Shown here: piece by piece, positions 63,792 through 64,000 of the stretch
Layout of the letters: each line of letters begins with the position of its first letter
How positions within the stretch are numbered: position 1 is the first letter of the stretch
Source: Talinum fruticosum
Lineage: Eukaryota; Streptophyta; Magnoliopsida; Caryophyllales; Talinaceae
Length of the DNA: 64,000 bases
Direction of reading: 5' to 3'
Assembly (NCBI GenBank): GCA_021018815.1
Contig: JAITYX010000030.1
Coordinates: forward strand, 4,975,001-5,039,000
Notes under the pieces: model-generated
Told to the model about the DNA's origin: nothing
Databases searched by the model: none
What the model saw: the letters and a program-made list of their open reading frames with translations, nothing else
Translations under genes and position numbers: made by a program

Positions 63792-64000
63792 TATTGTTGA
63801 AAAACTGAGTATATATAACTTTTGGCTACATTAGTCTCTGTGCTTTCAAAATATAACCAAATGAATAAGAAAAAAAAGAAACAAAAACCTTCATTATCTC
63901 ATTAATGTTCTATAAAAAACAAAAATTCACTTGGAAAAAAAAAAAAACCAAGCAGCATCTACAACAAAAATCATAAGATATTTGTATGAAATATTAAGAC
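62863..64000. other. AT-rich region with a possible non-autonomous transposon
   Basis: AATCCAGGAGCTTATTGGGGGGG (63109) and, reversed, GTGGCGAAGCTATAACATGCC (63699-63719) resemble opposite ends of a plant non-autonomous transposon family about 0.6 kb long. An (AT)n tract fills 63719-63786. No gene seen. Confidence 0.3.

Overview
The window is nuclear DNA of a flowering plant, most likely a eudicot. It holds a class II trehalose-phosphate synthase gene, a tandem cluster of BAHD acyltransferases, GT-AG introns, and plant-type Helitrons, Tourist-like elements, hAT, LINE and LTR elements. Background DNA is strongly AT-rich with long (AT)n and (ATT)n tracts. The species cannot be named from the sequence. 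No tRNA, rRNA or CRISPR array was seen.

Layout. 1-2160: 5' part of a TPS6-like gene on the minus strand, with a 5'UTR intron; both breaks in its reading frame sit in G4 runs. 2160-14440: gene-poor AT-rich DNA with a 5.05-kb minus-strand Helitron (6522-11573) that carries a decayed RPA70-like gene and a helicase remnant, flanked by two copies of an AT-rich repeat with Helitron-like 3' ends. 14444-37509: a nested block. An outer Tourist-like element is interrupted by a second copy of itself (14618-15471), by an 8.85-kb LTR retrotransposon with gag and protease but no recognisable pol (15550-24403), and by a 12.5-kb plus-strand Helitron (24780-37266). That Helitron contains a 2.7-kb TGTAAC...TTACA element, a 218-bp perfect palindrome, and a decayed Rep-helicase gene split by a 1.44-kb solo LTR with an exact 5-bp target duplication.

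37510-57031: a BAHD acyltransferase cluster, all on the minus strand: two pseudogenes (39270-41306 and 42341-43706), one intact 452-residue gene (44309-45667), one fragment (about 46280-46600) and one nearly intact copy with a single frame break (55683-57031). Between the last two lies a Tourist-like element (47282-53316, TTA target duplication) carrying an L1-type LINE, followed by a hAT-like non-autonomous element (53644-54834). 57032-64000 is AT-rich DNA with microsatellites, imperfect tandem repeats and, at best, one possible small secreted-peptide gene.

The host genes do not form a pathway together. TPS6-like is a sugar-signalling protein; the BAHD array is a birth-and-death family of acyltransferases. 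I found no convincing new molecular system. The most notable features are the depth of transposon nesting with traceable boundaries, an antisense reading frame inside the pol-less LTR element, a palindrome and an inverted-repeat Helitron end, and repeated one-base losses, mostly in short homopolymers, that could be either gene decay or assembly error.
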